Shown here one piece after another: positions 42,544-51,165 of a stretch of 64,000 nt of DNA. This stretch comes from Limnohabitans sp. JirII-31 (GTDB lineage Bacteria > Pseudomonadota > Gammaproteobacteria > Burkholderiales > Burkholderiaceae_C): contig NZ_NESA01000002.1 in assembly GCF_002778315.1 (NCBI RefSeq), forward strand, positions 186,001 to 250,000, written 5' to 3'. Positions within the stretch are counted from its first letter, which is position 1. Each line of letters starts with the position of its first letter. The position numbers and the translations under genes were made by a program. The notes under the pieces were generated by a model that saw only the letters and a program-made list of their open reading frames with translations, ran no database searches and was not told the origin of the DNA.

Positions 42544-43292
42544 GCTTGTTGGAAGTCAGCCACGTGTCGCGCGCCTTTGGGGGTTTGCGCGCTGTGCAAG
42601 ATGTGAGCCTGCAAGTGCCTGTAGGCAGTTTGACCGCCTTGATTGGTCCCAACGGCGCGGGCAAGACCACGCTGTTCGCGTTGATGTCTGGCTTTTTGGT
42701 GCCCGACACGGGGCGCGTCACCTTTGACGGTGTGGACATCACCGGCCGTGCGCCGCACCTCAATGCGGCCTTGGGGTTGACGCGCACGTTTCAAATCGTG
42801 CAGCCCTTTGCCTCGCAAACCGTGCGTGAAAACATCGCCGTGGGCGCCCACCTGCAACACGCCAAGCGCAGCGATGCCTTGCATGCCGCCGAAGCCGTGG
42901 CCGAACGCGTGGGCTTGTACGCCCAACTCGACAAACCTGCCGGTGACCTGACCGTGGCGGGGCGCAAACGCTTGGAGTTGGCCCGTGCCTTGGCCACCCA
43001 ACCCAAGCTCTTGTTGCTCGACGAGGTGCTGGCCGGTTTGAACCCGCAAGAAATTCAAGACATGTTGCCCGTGGTGCGCGGCCTGGTGGCCGGTGGTGTG
43101 ACGGTGCTCATGATTGAGCACGTCATGCAAGCCGTGATGAACTTGGCCGAGCATGTGTGGGTGTTGGCCCAGGGCCAACTCATTGCCCAAGGCGCACCCA
43201 CCGAGGTGACGCAAAACCCGCAGGTGATCGAGGCCTATCTGGGCCACGGCACGGCGGCGCGTTTGCGCAAAACACAGCAGGAGGCCGTATGA
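42540..43292 (+). CDS. ABC transporter ATPase, LivG type
   Basis: 250 aa from ATG 42540, overlapping the permease stop; a longer frame exists but starts inside the permease gene. Walker A is GPNGAGKTT (about residues 38-46). The signature region reads LTVAGRKRLELARALATQP instead of the classic LSGGQ, and Walker B LLLLDEVLAGL follows. This degenerate signature is common in LivG-type subunits. It powers import with the LivF-type partner. Confidence 0.92.
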   Translation: MSLLEVSHVSRAFGGLRAVQDVSLQVPVGSLTALIGPNGAGKTTLFALMSGFLVPDTGRVTFDGVDITGRAPHLNAALGLTRTFQIVQPFASQTVRENIAVGAHLQHAKRSDALHAAEAVAERVGLYAQLDKPAGDLTVAGRKRLELARALATQPKLLLLDEVLAGLNPQEIQDMLPVVRGLVAGGVTVLMIEHVMQAVMNLAEHVWVLAQGQLIAQGAPTEVTQNPQVIEAYLGHGTAARLRKTQQEAV

Positions 43293-43999
43293 GCGATTTG
43301 CTCACCATTGAAGGCCTGCGCGCAGGCTATGGCGCGGTGGAGGTGTTGCGTGGGGTGGACCTGCACATGGCCCCGGGCGAACTGGTGGCTTTGCTCGGCA
43401 GCAATGGCGCAGGCAAAACCACCCTCAACTCGGTGGTCTCGGGCCTGGTGCCCACCTGGGCCGGTCGGGTGGTGTTTGACGGCCAAGACCTCACCGGTGC
43501 GCATTACCGCCGTGTGGTGCAAGCCGGCTTGATTCAGGTGCCCGAAGGCCGCAAGGTGTTCCCCAACCTCAGCGTGTTGGAAAACCTGGAGCTGGGGGCC
43601 TTCACCCGCGCCCGTGCGCGGCGTGCCGAAAACTTGCTGCGTGTGTTTGACACCTTCCCACGCCTGCGCGAACGCCAGTCGCAACTCGCGGGCACCATGA
43701 GCGGTGGCGAGCAACAAATGTTGGCCATCGGACGCGGCCTGATGGCCGAGCCCAAGTTGCTGATCTTGGACGAACCGTCGCTCGGCCTGTCGCCGCTGTT
43801 GGTGGAAGAAATGTTCGCCCTCATCGCGCAGCTGCGTGCGGGCGGTTTGGCCGTGCTGTTGGTGGAACAAAACGTGGGCCAGTCGCTGGAGATTGCCGAC
43901 CGCGCCTATGTGATGGAGAACGGCAGCATCCGTTTCTCCGGCACCTCGGCAGAGCTGTTGGCCAGCGACACCCTGCGTCAAGCCTATTTGGGCGTGTGA
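43289..43999 (+). CDS. ABC transporter ATPase, LivF type
   Basis: 236 aa from ATG 43289, overlapping the previous stop; GGAG at 43280-43283. Walker A GSNGAGKTT, signature TMSGGEQQMLAIGRGLM, and Walker B LLILDEPSLGLSPLLVEEMF, as in LivF. Second nucleotide-binding subunit of the importer. Confidence 0.92.
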   Translation: MSDLLTIEGLRAGYGAVEVLRGVDLHMAPGELVALLGSNGAGKTTLNSVVSGLVPTWAGRVVFDGQDLTGAHYRRVVQAGLIQVPEGRKVFPNLSVLENLELGAFTRARARRAENLLRVFDTFPRLRERQSQLAGTMSGGEQQMLAIGRGLMAEPKLLILDEPSLGLSPLLVEEMFALIAQLRAGGLAVLLVEQNVGQSLEIADRAYVMENGSIRFSGTSAELLASDTLRQAYLGV

Positions 44000-44976
44000 G
44001 TTTGCCCATGTCTTGCCTTCGCTACTTACGTGTGGGGTGTCTGCTGGCTGGCTTGGCCGCCACTTGCGCGTGGGCGCAAAGTGTCAGCCCCACCGCCCCC
44101 GTGCGCATTTTGGTGGGCGCGCCTGCGGGTGGCAGCACCGACACCATGGCCCGTGCCGTGGCGCATGCCATGGGTCAGCAACTGGGCCGCACCGTGGTGG
44201 TGGAAAACCGTCCCGGTGCCGGTGGCAACTTGGCTGCCGAAGCCGTGGCCCGTGCCGCGCCCGATGGTCAAACCTTGCTGATGAGCTTCACCAGCCACGC
44301 CATCAATGCCTCGCTGTACCCGCGCTTGCCGTTCGACCCGGTGAAAGACTTCACACCGCTCACCATGGTGTCCACCTCGCCGTCGGTGTTGGTAGCGCAC
44401 CCGTCTTTGCCTGCCAACAACGTGGCCGAGTTGGTGGCCTTGGCCAAAGCCAAGCCGGGCCAACTCAACTTCGCCATTGGGGCTTTGGGCTCGTCGCTGC
44501 ATTTGGCGGGCGAGGCCTTCAAGCTCAAAGCCGGTGTCTTCATCGTCAACATCCCTTACCGTGGCACCGCACCTGCGGTGCAAGACGTGTTGGCCGGTCA
44601 GGTGGAGTTGATGTTTGCCGCGGTGGGCAATGTGCAACAACACCTGCGCGCGGGCAAGCTCAAAGCCTTGGGCGTGACCAGCCCACACCGCTTGGCCGCG
44701 CTGCCCGATGTGCCCGCCATTGCCGACACCTTGCCGGGCTTTGAGTCCAGCGCCTGGTTTGGTTTGTTCGGACCCGCCAAGATGCCGCCCGATCTGTTGC
44801 GCACCTGGAGCGACGCGGCACGTGCGGCGGTGCAAAGCCCGGACGTGCGCCGTCGCATCGAAGCCGAAGGTGCCACCGCCGTGGGCAACAGCCCGCAAGA
44901 CTTTGCCCGCTTTGTGGTGGCCGACATCGCGCGCTGGCGCGAGGTGGTGAAGTTTTCTGGAGCCAAACCCGAATGA
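43996..44976 (+). CDS. Bug/TctC-family periplasmic receptor without its transporter
   Basis: 326 aa from the GTG at 43996 that overlaps the livF stop; the ATG at 44008 is equally possible. A signal peptide ends near CAWAQ. Bug motifs: PVRILVGAPAGGSTDTMARA, VVVENRPGAGGNLAAEAVA, and GLFGPAKMPPDLL near the end. Bug proteins bind carboxylates and similar small molecules. No TctA/TctB membrane genes are nearby, so it may act as a sensor or feed another transporter. Confidence 0.9.
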   Translation: MSLPMSCLRYLRVGCLLAGLAATCAWAQSVSPTAPVRILVGAPAGGSTDTMARAVAHAMGQQLGRTVVVENRPGAGGNLAAEAVARAAPDGQTLLMSFTSHAINASLYPRLPFDPVKDFTPLTMVSTSPSVLVAHPSLPANNVAELVALAKAKPGQLNFAIGALGSSLHLAGEAFKLKAGVFIVNIPYRGTAPAVQDVLAGQVELMFAAVGNVQQHLRAGKLKALGVTSPHRLAALPDVPAIADTLPGFESSAWFGLFGPAKMPPDLLRTWSDAARAAVQSPDVRRRIEAEGATAVGNSPQDFARFVVADIARWREVVKFSGAKPE

Positions 44977-46265
44977 CGCGCGTTTCTTCTTCTGCCCAGG
45001 CGCCCCAAACGCTGGCGCAAAAACTCATCGCCCGTGCCGCAGGCCGCGCGCAGGTGGCCGTGGGCGAGGTGGTGACTTGCCAGGTCGACCTGGCCATGTT
45101 CCACGACTCCTCAGGCCCACGTCGCTTGAAGCCCATGCTCGACGACTTGGGCGCCAAGATTTGGGACCCTGCCAAAGTGGTGCTGGTGATGGACCACTAC
45201 GTGCCTGCGCAAGACGCCGATGCCCAACGCATTGTGCAAATCGCGCGCGACACCGCCCGCGAGTGGCGCTTGCCGAACGTGATTGACTCGGAGGGCATTT
45301 GCCACGTGGTGTTGCCCGAGCGCGGCCACTTGCGCCCCGGCATGTTGTGCGTGGGCGGCGATTCGCATTCGCCCACCGGCGGCGCCTTTGGCACCTACAT
45401 GTTTGGCATTGGCGCGACCGAAATGCTGGGCGTGGTGGTGACCGGTGAAATTTGGGTGCAAGTGCCTCGCACCTTGCGCATGCTGTGGCGCGGCCAACTG
45501 GCGGCGGGCGTGTGCGCCAAAGACATGATGCTGCACATGATTGCGCGCTTTGGCATGAACGGCGGCCAATACCAAGCGGTGGAGTTTGCTGGCGAAGCCG
45601 TGATGCGCTTGGGCATGCAAGAGCGCATGACCCTCTCCAACATGAGCGCCGAGATGGGTGCGCAAGCCGGCCTGATTGCGGCGGACGACACCACTTGCGA
45701 TTACCTGCGCAGCGTGGGTGTGCCTGAAGACGCGTTGCAACACGCGCACCAGTGGCACACCGATGCCGGTGCCGACTGCGAAGACTTTGCCTTTGACGCC
45801 AACAGCTTGAGCCCGCAAGTGGCGGCCCCCCACAGCCCAGCCAACACGCGCGCCGTGGGCGACTACGCCGATGTGGCGCTGGACGTGGCCTACATCGGGG
45901 CTTGCACCGGGGCCAAGCTTGAAGACTTGCGTGCCGCCGCCCAGGTGCTGCGCGGCCACCAAGTGGCGCAAGGCGTGCGTTTGCTGGTGGCGCCTGCCAG
46001 CGCCCGCGACCAAGCCCAGGCCGAGCGCGAAGGCGTCATGCAAGTGCTGCGCGATGCGGGTGCCCAGGTGCTGCCCAACAGCTGTGGTGCGTGTGCGGGC
46101 TATGGCGCGACCTTTGAAGAAGGGGCCACTGTCATTTCCAGCACGGCACGCAATTTCAAAGGACGCATGGGCCCAGCCAGCGTGCAGGTGTACCTGGCGT
46201 CGCCCTGGACGGTGGCGGCTTCGGCCTTGCGTGGGCGCATCAGCGATGTGCGGGAGCTGCTATGA
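44973..46265 (+). CDS. Aconitase-family hydro-lyase, large subunit (LeuC/DmdA-like)
   Basis: 430 aa, the length of stand-alone large subunits. The Fe-S cluster cysteines are in YIGACTGAK and NSCGACAGYG. Other family marks: DHYVPAQDADAQRI, CVGGDSHSPTGGAFGTYMFG. It adds or removes water at a double bond between carboxylates. Its context differs from leucine synthesis: no leuB nearby, but a GntR regulator, HyuAB and a C-C lyase. This fits a dimethylmaleate-hydratase-like role, which is inferred. It overlaps the small-subunit gene by ATGA. Confidence 0.87.
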   Translation: MTRVSSSAQAPQTLAQKLIARAAGRAQVAVGEVVTCQVDLAMFHDSSGPRRLKPMLDDLGAKIWDPAKVVLVMDHYVPAQDADAQRIVQIARDTAREWRLPNVIDSEGICHVVLPERGHLRPGMLCVGGDSHSPTGGAFGTYMFGIGATEMLGVVVTGEIWVQVPRTLRMLWRGQLAAGVCAKDMMLHMIARFGMNGGQYQAVEFAGEAVMRLGMQERMTLSNMSAEMGAQAGLIAADDTTCDYLRSVGVPEDALQHAHQWHTDAGADCEDFAFDANSLSPQVAAPHSPANTRAVGDYADVALDVAYIGACTGAKLEDLRAAAQVLRGHQVAQGVRLLVAPASARDQAQAEREGVMQVLRDAGAQVLPNSCGACAGYGATFEEGATVISSTARNFKGRMGPASVQVYLASPWTVAASALRGRISDVRELL

Positions 46266-46753
46266 CGACGACATCACGTGTGTGGAAGCTCGGTGCCGAT
46301 GTGGACACCGATGTGCTGGCCCCCGGCATCTACATGAAAAACGGCATCGAGGTGATTGCCCAGCACTGCCTCGAATCCCTGCGCCCCGACTTTGCCGCGG
46401 GCGTGCGCCCTGGCGATGTGCTGGTGGCCGGCCCCAACTTTGGCATTGGCTCCTCGCGTGAGCAAGCTGCGGGTGCGCTGGTGCACCTGGGCGTACGTGC
46501 GGTGGTGGCCCCGTCGTTCAGTGGTTTGTTTTTTCGCAACGCGTTCAACCTCGGGCTGCTCTTGCTGACCTGCGCCGAGGCCGAGCAGTTGCAAGAGGGC
46601 GATGCGGTCACGCTGGTGAGCGCAGGCGTGCAACGTGCCGATGGCAGCGTGTTGCCCTGCCAGCCAATTCCTGATTTTTTAATGGACATGGTCCATGCCG
46701 GAGGTTTGATGAATGTCTTGAAACAACGCAGCCAAGGAATACACCATGCGTGA
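46262..46753 (+). CDS. Aconitase-family hydro-lyase, small subunit (LeuD/DmdB-like)
   Basis: 163 aa, the swivelling domain. Visible marks: WKLGADVDTDVLAPGIYM, GPNFGIGSSREQAAGALVHL (the substrate-binding GSSRE motif), and FFRNAFNLGLLLL. It completes the active site with the large subunit at 44973. It overlaps the following hyuB gene by 8 bp. Confidence 0.87.
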   Translation: MTTTSRVWKLGADVDTDVLAPGIYMKNGIEVIAQHCLESLRPDFAAGVRPGDVLVAGPNFGIGSSREQAAGALVHLGVRAVVAPSFSGLFFRNAFNLGLLLLTCAEAEQLQEGDAVTLVSAGVQRADGSVLPCQPIPDFLMDMVHAGGLMNVLKQRSQGIHHA

Positions 46754-48449
46754 ACACACCGCTGCAACCACCCTCGACCCCGTCACGCTCGCCGTGCTCA
46801 AGGGGCGTTTGGAACAAATCGCCGATGAGATGGACGCCACGCTGTACCGCAGCGCGTTCAACCCCATCATTGCCGAGGCGCACGACGCCTGCCACGGCCT
46901 GTACGACGCCCAAAGTGGCGACACCTTGGTGCAAGGCAAATCGGGCTTGCCCGTGTTTGTGGGCGCCATGGCGTTTGCTGTGCGTGCGGCCGCACGGGTG
47001 GCGCAAGAGCGCGGCGGCATGGTCGACGGTGACACCTGGTTGTTCAACGACCCCTACGAAGGCGGCACCCATGCCAACGACTTCAAGCTGGTGCGCCCCT
47101 TCTTTCGCAACGGCCAGCTGTTTTGCTACTTGGCCTCTGCCGCGCACTGGCATGACGTGGGCGGTGCCGTGCCCGGCAACTACAACCCGGCGGCCACCGA
47201 GTGCTGGCAAGAGGCGGTGCAAATTCCGCCCGTGCGCATCGTGCGCCAAGGCCAGCTCGACGGCGATGTGCTGGCCATCTTGCGCGCCAACACGCGCTTG
47301 CCCGACAGCTTGTGGGGCGACTTGAACGGCCAACTCTCGGCGCTGGAGCTGGGTGTCAAACGCCTGGACGGACTGCTCGACGAATACGGCGACGCCGTGG
47401 TGCTGCAAGCCATGGGCGAGTTGCGCAAACGTGCCCTGGTGCTGATGCGCGCGCACATTCAAAACCTGCCCGATGGGCGCTACAGCTTTGAAGACGTGCT
47501 CGACAACGACGGCGTGAAAGACGAATTACTCACCATCGCCTTGGACATGACGGTCCAGGGCGACCGCATGACGCTGGATTTTTCGCGCACCTCGCCCCAG
47601 TGCGCAGGCCCGGTGAACATCTCGCGCGCTACTGCGGTGGCGGCTTGCTATGTGGCGCTCAAGCACGTGTTCCCGGATGTGCCGGCCAACGCCGGTGTGC
47701 TGGATGCGGTGGACTTTGTGTTGCCCGACGGCTTGGTGATCACCGCCGAGCGCCCACGCCCGGTGGGGGGCTACACCGAAACCATTTTGCGCATGATCGA
47801 TGTGATCTTCAGCGCCACCGCCTTGGCCGACCCCAACCGTGCCGTGGCCCATGCCTACGGCACCATCAACGCCTTGTCCATTGCCGGGCACCGCACCGAT
47901 GCCGCACGCAAAGGCCAGCGCTGGGTGATGTTCAGCTTCTTTGGCGGGGGCCATGGTGGCCACAGCACGGGGGACGGCCTGAGCCACAGCAACGCGCCCA
48001 TCTCGACCGCCACCATTCCGCCACTGGAAATTTTGGAGGCCGCGTATCCGGTGCGTTTCACCGAATGGTCGCTGCGCGCCAACTCAGGCGGCGACGGCAC
48101 ACACCGCGGTGGCTTGGGCGCGGTGTACGAAATTGAGCTGCTCGAAGAAAGCGCCGAGGCCTTCATCTTCGGTGAGCGTGGCAAAGCGCCACCCAAGGGC
48201 ATTGCAGGCGGCGGCAACGCTTTGCCCAACGTGTTTTCGTACCAGCACAACGGCCAGTGGTGCAAGCCACCCATGGTCTCCAAGATGCTTGGCATCCAAC
48301 TCAAAAAAGGCGAGCGTGTGCGTCTGGAAACCCCTGGCGGCGGCGGCTGGGGCCCCGCTGCTGGGCGTGACGCTGCGGCGCGTGCACACGACTTAGCGCT
48401 GGGTTACGTCAGCGATTCGAACACCACTTCTTCAAAGGTCAAACCATGA
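46746..48449 (+). CDS. hyuB: Hydantoinase B / oxoprolinase family subunit
   Basis: 567 aa. HyuB marks: AVLKGRLEQIADEMDATLYR, FNDPYEGGTHANDFKLVRPF, RANSGGDGTHRGGLGAVYEI and PGGGGWGPAAGRD near the end. With HyuA it forms an ATP-dependent amidohydrolase that opens cyclic amides or imides such as N-methylhydantoin or 5-oxoproline; related pairs are ketone carboxylases. The substrate here is unknown. It overlaps hyuA by ATGA. Confidence 0.9.
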   Translation: MREHTAATTLDPVTLAVLKGRLEQIADEMDATLYRSAFNPIIAEAHDACHGLYDAQSGDTLVQGKSGLPVFVGAMAFAVRAAARVAQERGGMVDGDTWLFNDPYEGGTHANDFKLVRPFFRNGQLFCYLASAAHWHDVGGAVPGNYNPAATECWQEAVQIPPVRIVRQGQLDGDVLAILRANTRLPDSLWGDLNGQLSALELGVKRLDGLLDEYGDAVVLQAMGELRKRALVLMRAHIQNLPDGRYSFEDVLDNDGVKDELLTIALDMTVQGDRMTLDFSRTSPQCAGPVNISRATAVAACYVALKHVFPDVPANAGVLDAVDFVLPDGLVITAERPRPVGGYTETILRMIDVIFSATALADPNRAVAHAYGTINALSIAGHRTDAARKGQRWVMFSFFGGGHGGHSTGDGLSHSNAPISTATIPPLEILEAAYPVRFTEWSLRANSGGDGTHRGGLGAVYEIELLEESAEAFIFGERGKAPPKGIAGGGNALPNVFSYQHNGQWCKPPMVSKMLGIQLKKGERVRLETPGGGGWGPAAGRDAAARAHDLALGYVSDSNTTSSKVKP

Positions 48450-50554
48450 GTACGCAACAGTCTGTCACCCCACACCTGGTGGTGGGTGTCGATGTGGGCG
48501 GTACGTTCACCGACTTGTTTGTGCTCGACGAGCGCGATGGCTCGGCCCGCATTGTCAAAGTGCCCTCGACCCGTGGCGAAGAAGCCCGTGGCTTCATGAA
48601 CGGCGTGGTGCGCGTGAGCGAGGGCAATGCGCCCACCGCCACCGCCACCGCCAGTGGTTCAGCAGCCGGTGTGGCCTCGACCTTGGCCACCATCGTGCAC
48701 GGCACCACCGTGGGCACCAACGCGCTGTTGGAGCGCAAGGTGGCCCGCACCGGCATCATCACCACACGCGGCTTTCGCGATGTGTTGGAAATGCGCCGCC
48801 GCGACCGACCCCAAACCTGGGGACTGCGCGGCAGCTTCACCCCCGTGGTGCCGCGTGACCTGCGCCTGGAAGTGGACGAACGCGTGTTGGCCGACGGCAG
48901 CTTGCACACGGCGGTGGACTTGGCCCAAGTGCGAGCCCAAACCCAAGCGCTGTTGGATGCGGGCTGCGAAGCGGTGTGCGTGTTTTTCATCAACGCCTAT
49001 GCCAACCCCGTCAACGAACAACAGGCCGTGGCCGCTGTGCGTGCCATGTGGCCCAACCCCTATGTGACCTCGGCCAGCGAAGTGCTGCCCGAAATTCGCG
49101 AGTTCGAGCGCTGCTCCACCGCCACCTTGAACGCGGCCTTGCAGCCCGTGGTGGGCAGTTACTTGGCCAAGCTGGAAGACGACTTGCGCACCCAGGGCTT
49201 CAGCGGTGAGCTGTTGATTGTGCAAAGCAACGGCGGCGTGATGTCGCGCGAGACCGCGTGCGATGTGCCGGTGCGCACGGCCCTCTCGGGCCCCGCCGCA
49301 GGCGTGATTGCCTGTGCGGCGGTGGCGCGTGCCTCGGGCTATCCCAACGTGATCACGGGTGACATGGGTGGCACCTCGTTTGACGTGTCGCTGGTGGCCG
49401 AGGGCGAAGCCTCGTTGGCGGCGCAAACCTCGATTGAGTTTGGGCTGGTGGTGCGCTCGCCCATGATTCAAATTGAAACCATCGGTGCCGGTGGCGGCTC
49501 GATCGCGTCGGTCGACGCCAGTGGCATGTTGCAAGTGGGCCCCGAGTCGGCAGGCAGCATTCCGGGGCCGGTGTGCTACGGACGTGGCAACACGCGACCC
49601 ACCGTGACCGACGCCAACGTGGTGTTGGGGCGCATTGCCGCAGACCGTCCTTTGGGCGGTGGCTTGTTGCAAGCGCTCGACGCCAAGGCCGCTGAGCTGG
49701 CCATTCAAACCCATGTGGCCACGCCCTTGGGGTTGGAGGTGTTGGCCGCTGCCGAAGCCATGCTCACGGTCGCCAACGCCAAGATGGCCGGTGCCATTCG
49801 CGTGGTGTCGATCGAGCGTGGCCACGACCCACGCCAGTTTGCCTACATGCCGTTTGGTGGCGGCGGTGCCTTGCATGTGTGCGCCATGATGCGCGAGGTG
49901 GGCGTGACCACCGGCATCGTGCCGCGTTACCCCGGCGTCACCTCGGCCTTGGGCTGCGTGATGGCCGACATGCGCCACGACGCTGTGCAGACCCTCAACA
50001 AGTCGCTGCTCGACTTGGACTTGGCGCAACTGAAATCGCGCTTGGCCGACTTGGCCGAGGCTTGCCAAAAACGCCTGGACTCCGCGGGCGTGCGCTTTGA
50101 GCGTGTGCAAGAAGTGGTGGCCTTGGACATGCTCTACATGGGCCAGACCCACACCTTGCAAGTCCCCTTGAACCCGGCCGACATCAGCCGCGAGAGCATT
50201 CAAGCTGCGTTTGAAAAAGCCTATGCGGCGTCGTTTGGCCGTGTGCTCACCGGCATGGCCATTCGTGTGATGAACCTGCGCTACGCCCGCATTGGCGTGC
50301 GTCCCAAGTTCGACCTGGCCGTGCTGGCCCCCAAGGGCGCGGGCAGCACCGCGTCGCTGGGCGTGCAGCGCGTGTACCACGCCGGCCAATGGTGGGACGC
50401 CCAGCGCTATGCGCGTTTGGACTTGCCCGTGGGCGCCCAAGTGGCCGGCCCGGCCATTCTGGAACAGACCGACACCACGGTGTGGCTGGAGCCCGGCTTC
50501 AGCGCCCGTGTGGACACGCTGGGCAACTTGTTGGTGGAAAGGAACGCCGCATGA
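48446..50554 (+). CDS. hyuA: Hydantoinase A / oxoprolinase family ATPase subunit
   Basis: 702 aa. The N-terminus VVGVDVGGTFTDLFVLDE is the ATP-grasping actin-like fold. Further marks: IVHGTTVGTNALLERKVAR, SGPAAGVIACAAVA, GDMGGTSFDVSLV and IERGHDPRQFAYMPFGGGGA. It provides the ATP-driven activation step with HyuB. It overlaps the amidase gene by ATGA. Confidence 0.92.
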   Translation: MSTQQSVTPHLVVGVDVGGTFTDLFVLDERDGSARIVKVPSTRGEEARGFMNGVVRVSEGNAPTATATASGSAAGVASTLATIVHGTTVGTNALLERKVARTGIITTRGFRDVLEMRRRDRPQTWGLRGSFTPVVPRDLRLEVDERVLADGSLHTAVDLAQVRAQTQALLDAGCEAVCVFFINAYANPVNEQQAVAAVRAMWPNPYVTSASEVLPEIREFERCSTATLNAALQPVVGSYLAKLEDDLRTQGFSGELLIVQSNGGVMSRETACDVPVRTALSGPAAGVIACAAVARASGYPNVITGDMGGTSFDVSLVAEGEASLAAQTSIEFGLVVRSPMIQIETIGAGGGSIASVDASGMLQVGPESAGSIPGPVCYGRGNTRPTVTDANVVLGRIAADRPLGGGLLQALDAKAAELAIQTHVATPLGLEVLAAAEAMLTVANAKMAGAIRVVSIERGHDPRQFAYMPFGGGGALHVCAMMREVGVTTGIVPRYPGVTSALGCVMADMRHDAVQTLNKSLLDLDLAQLKSRLADLAEACQKRLDSAGVRFERVQEVVALDMLYMGQTHTLQVPLNPADISRESIQAAFEKAYAASFGRVLTGMAIRVMNLRYARIGVRPKFDLAVLAPKGAGSTASLGVQRVYHAGQWWDAQRYARLDLPVGAQVAGPAILEQTDTTVWLEPGFSARVDTLGNLLVERNAA

Positions 50555-51165
50555 GCCTGAGCCACAGCCCCGCCACAACACGCCGCATCGCGTTGGTGGT
50601 GGTGGATTTGCAAAACGACTTTCTGGCGCCCGAGGGCGCCTACGCACGCGGCAACACCGTGAGCCCCGAGGCCTTGTTGCTGCCCCAGCGTTTGGCGCCC
50701 GTGGCCGAGGCGGTCAAGCACCACCACGGTATGGTGGCCGCCAGCTTGTTCACCTTGTGGCCCGATGCCGAGGGGCAGCCCATGATCTCGCCACACCTGC
50801 TGGAGCGCCGCCCGTTTTTGCGTGCGGGTGACTTTGCGCCCGGCAGCTGGGGCCAAGCCAATGTGGCGGCCATTGCACCGTGGGTGGATGTGTCGGTGTG
50901 CAAGGTGGCGTATTCGGCCTTCTTCAACACCCAGCTCGACTGGGTGCTGCGCCGCGCGGGCGTGGACACGGTGGTGGTGTGCGGCATTGTCACCAACGGT
51001 GGCGTGGCCAGCACGGTGCGCGACGCCCACATGCGCGACTACCGCACCGTGGTGCTGAGTGACGGCTGTGCGACTTTTTCTGAGGCTGCGCACCAAGCCG
51101 CGCTGACCGACATGGCGTCGGTGGCCGAGGTGATGACCTGCGCCCAATTCTTGACCACGCTATGA
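50551..51165 (+). CDS. Isochorismatase-family amidohydrolase
   Basis: 204 aa from ATG 50551. The catalytic triad is visible: Asp in VVVDLQNDFLAP, Lys in VCKVAYSAFF, and Cys in VVVCGIVTNGGVASTVRDAH. Members include N-carbamoylsarcosine amidase, maleamate amidase and nicotinamidase. After HyuAB it is well placed to release ammonia from the half-amide or carbamoyl product. It overlaps its neighbours on both sides by ATGA. Confidence 0.9.
   Translation: MSLSHSPATTRRIALVVVDLQNDFLAPEGAYARGNTVSPEALLLPQRLAPVAEAVKHHHGMVAASLFTLWPDAEGQPMISPHLLERRPFLRAGDFAPGSWGQANVAAIAPWVDVSVCKVAYSAFFNTQLDWVLRRAGVDTVVVCGIVTNGGVASTVRDAHMRDYRTVVLSDGCATFSEAAHQAALTDMASVAEVMTCAQFLTTL

Noticed and set aside
44973..46753. leuCD of leucine biosynthesis
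   Set aside because: No leuB or leuA nearby, and the genes are embedded in a GntR-controlled catabolic operon; a DmdAB-like role is more consistent, though not proven.
48659..50647. 662-codon minus-strand open frame over hyuA
   Set aside because: His/Gly/Arg-rich nonsense typical of the antisense of a codon-biased gene; hyuA motifs are unambiguous.
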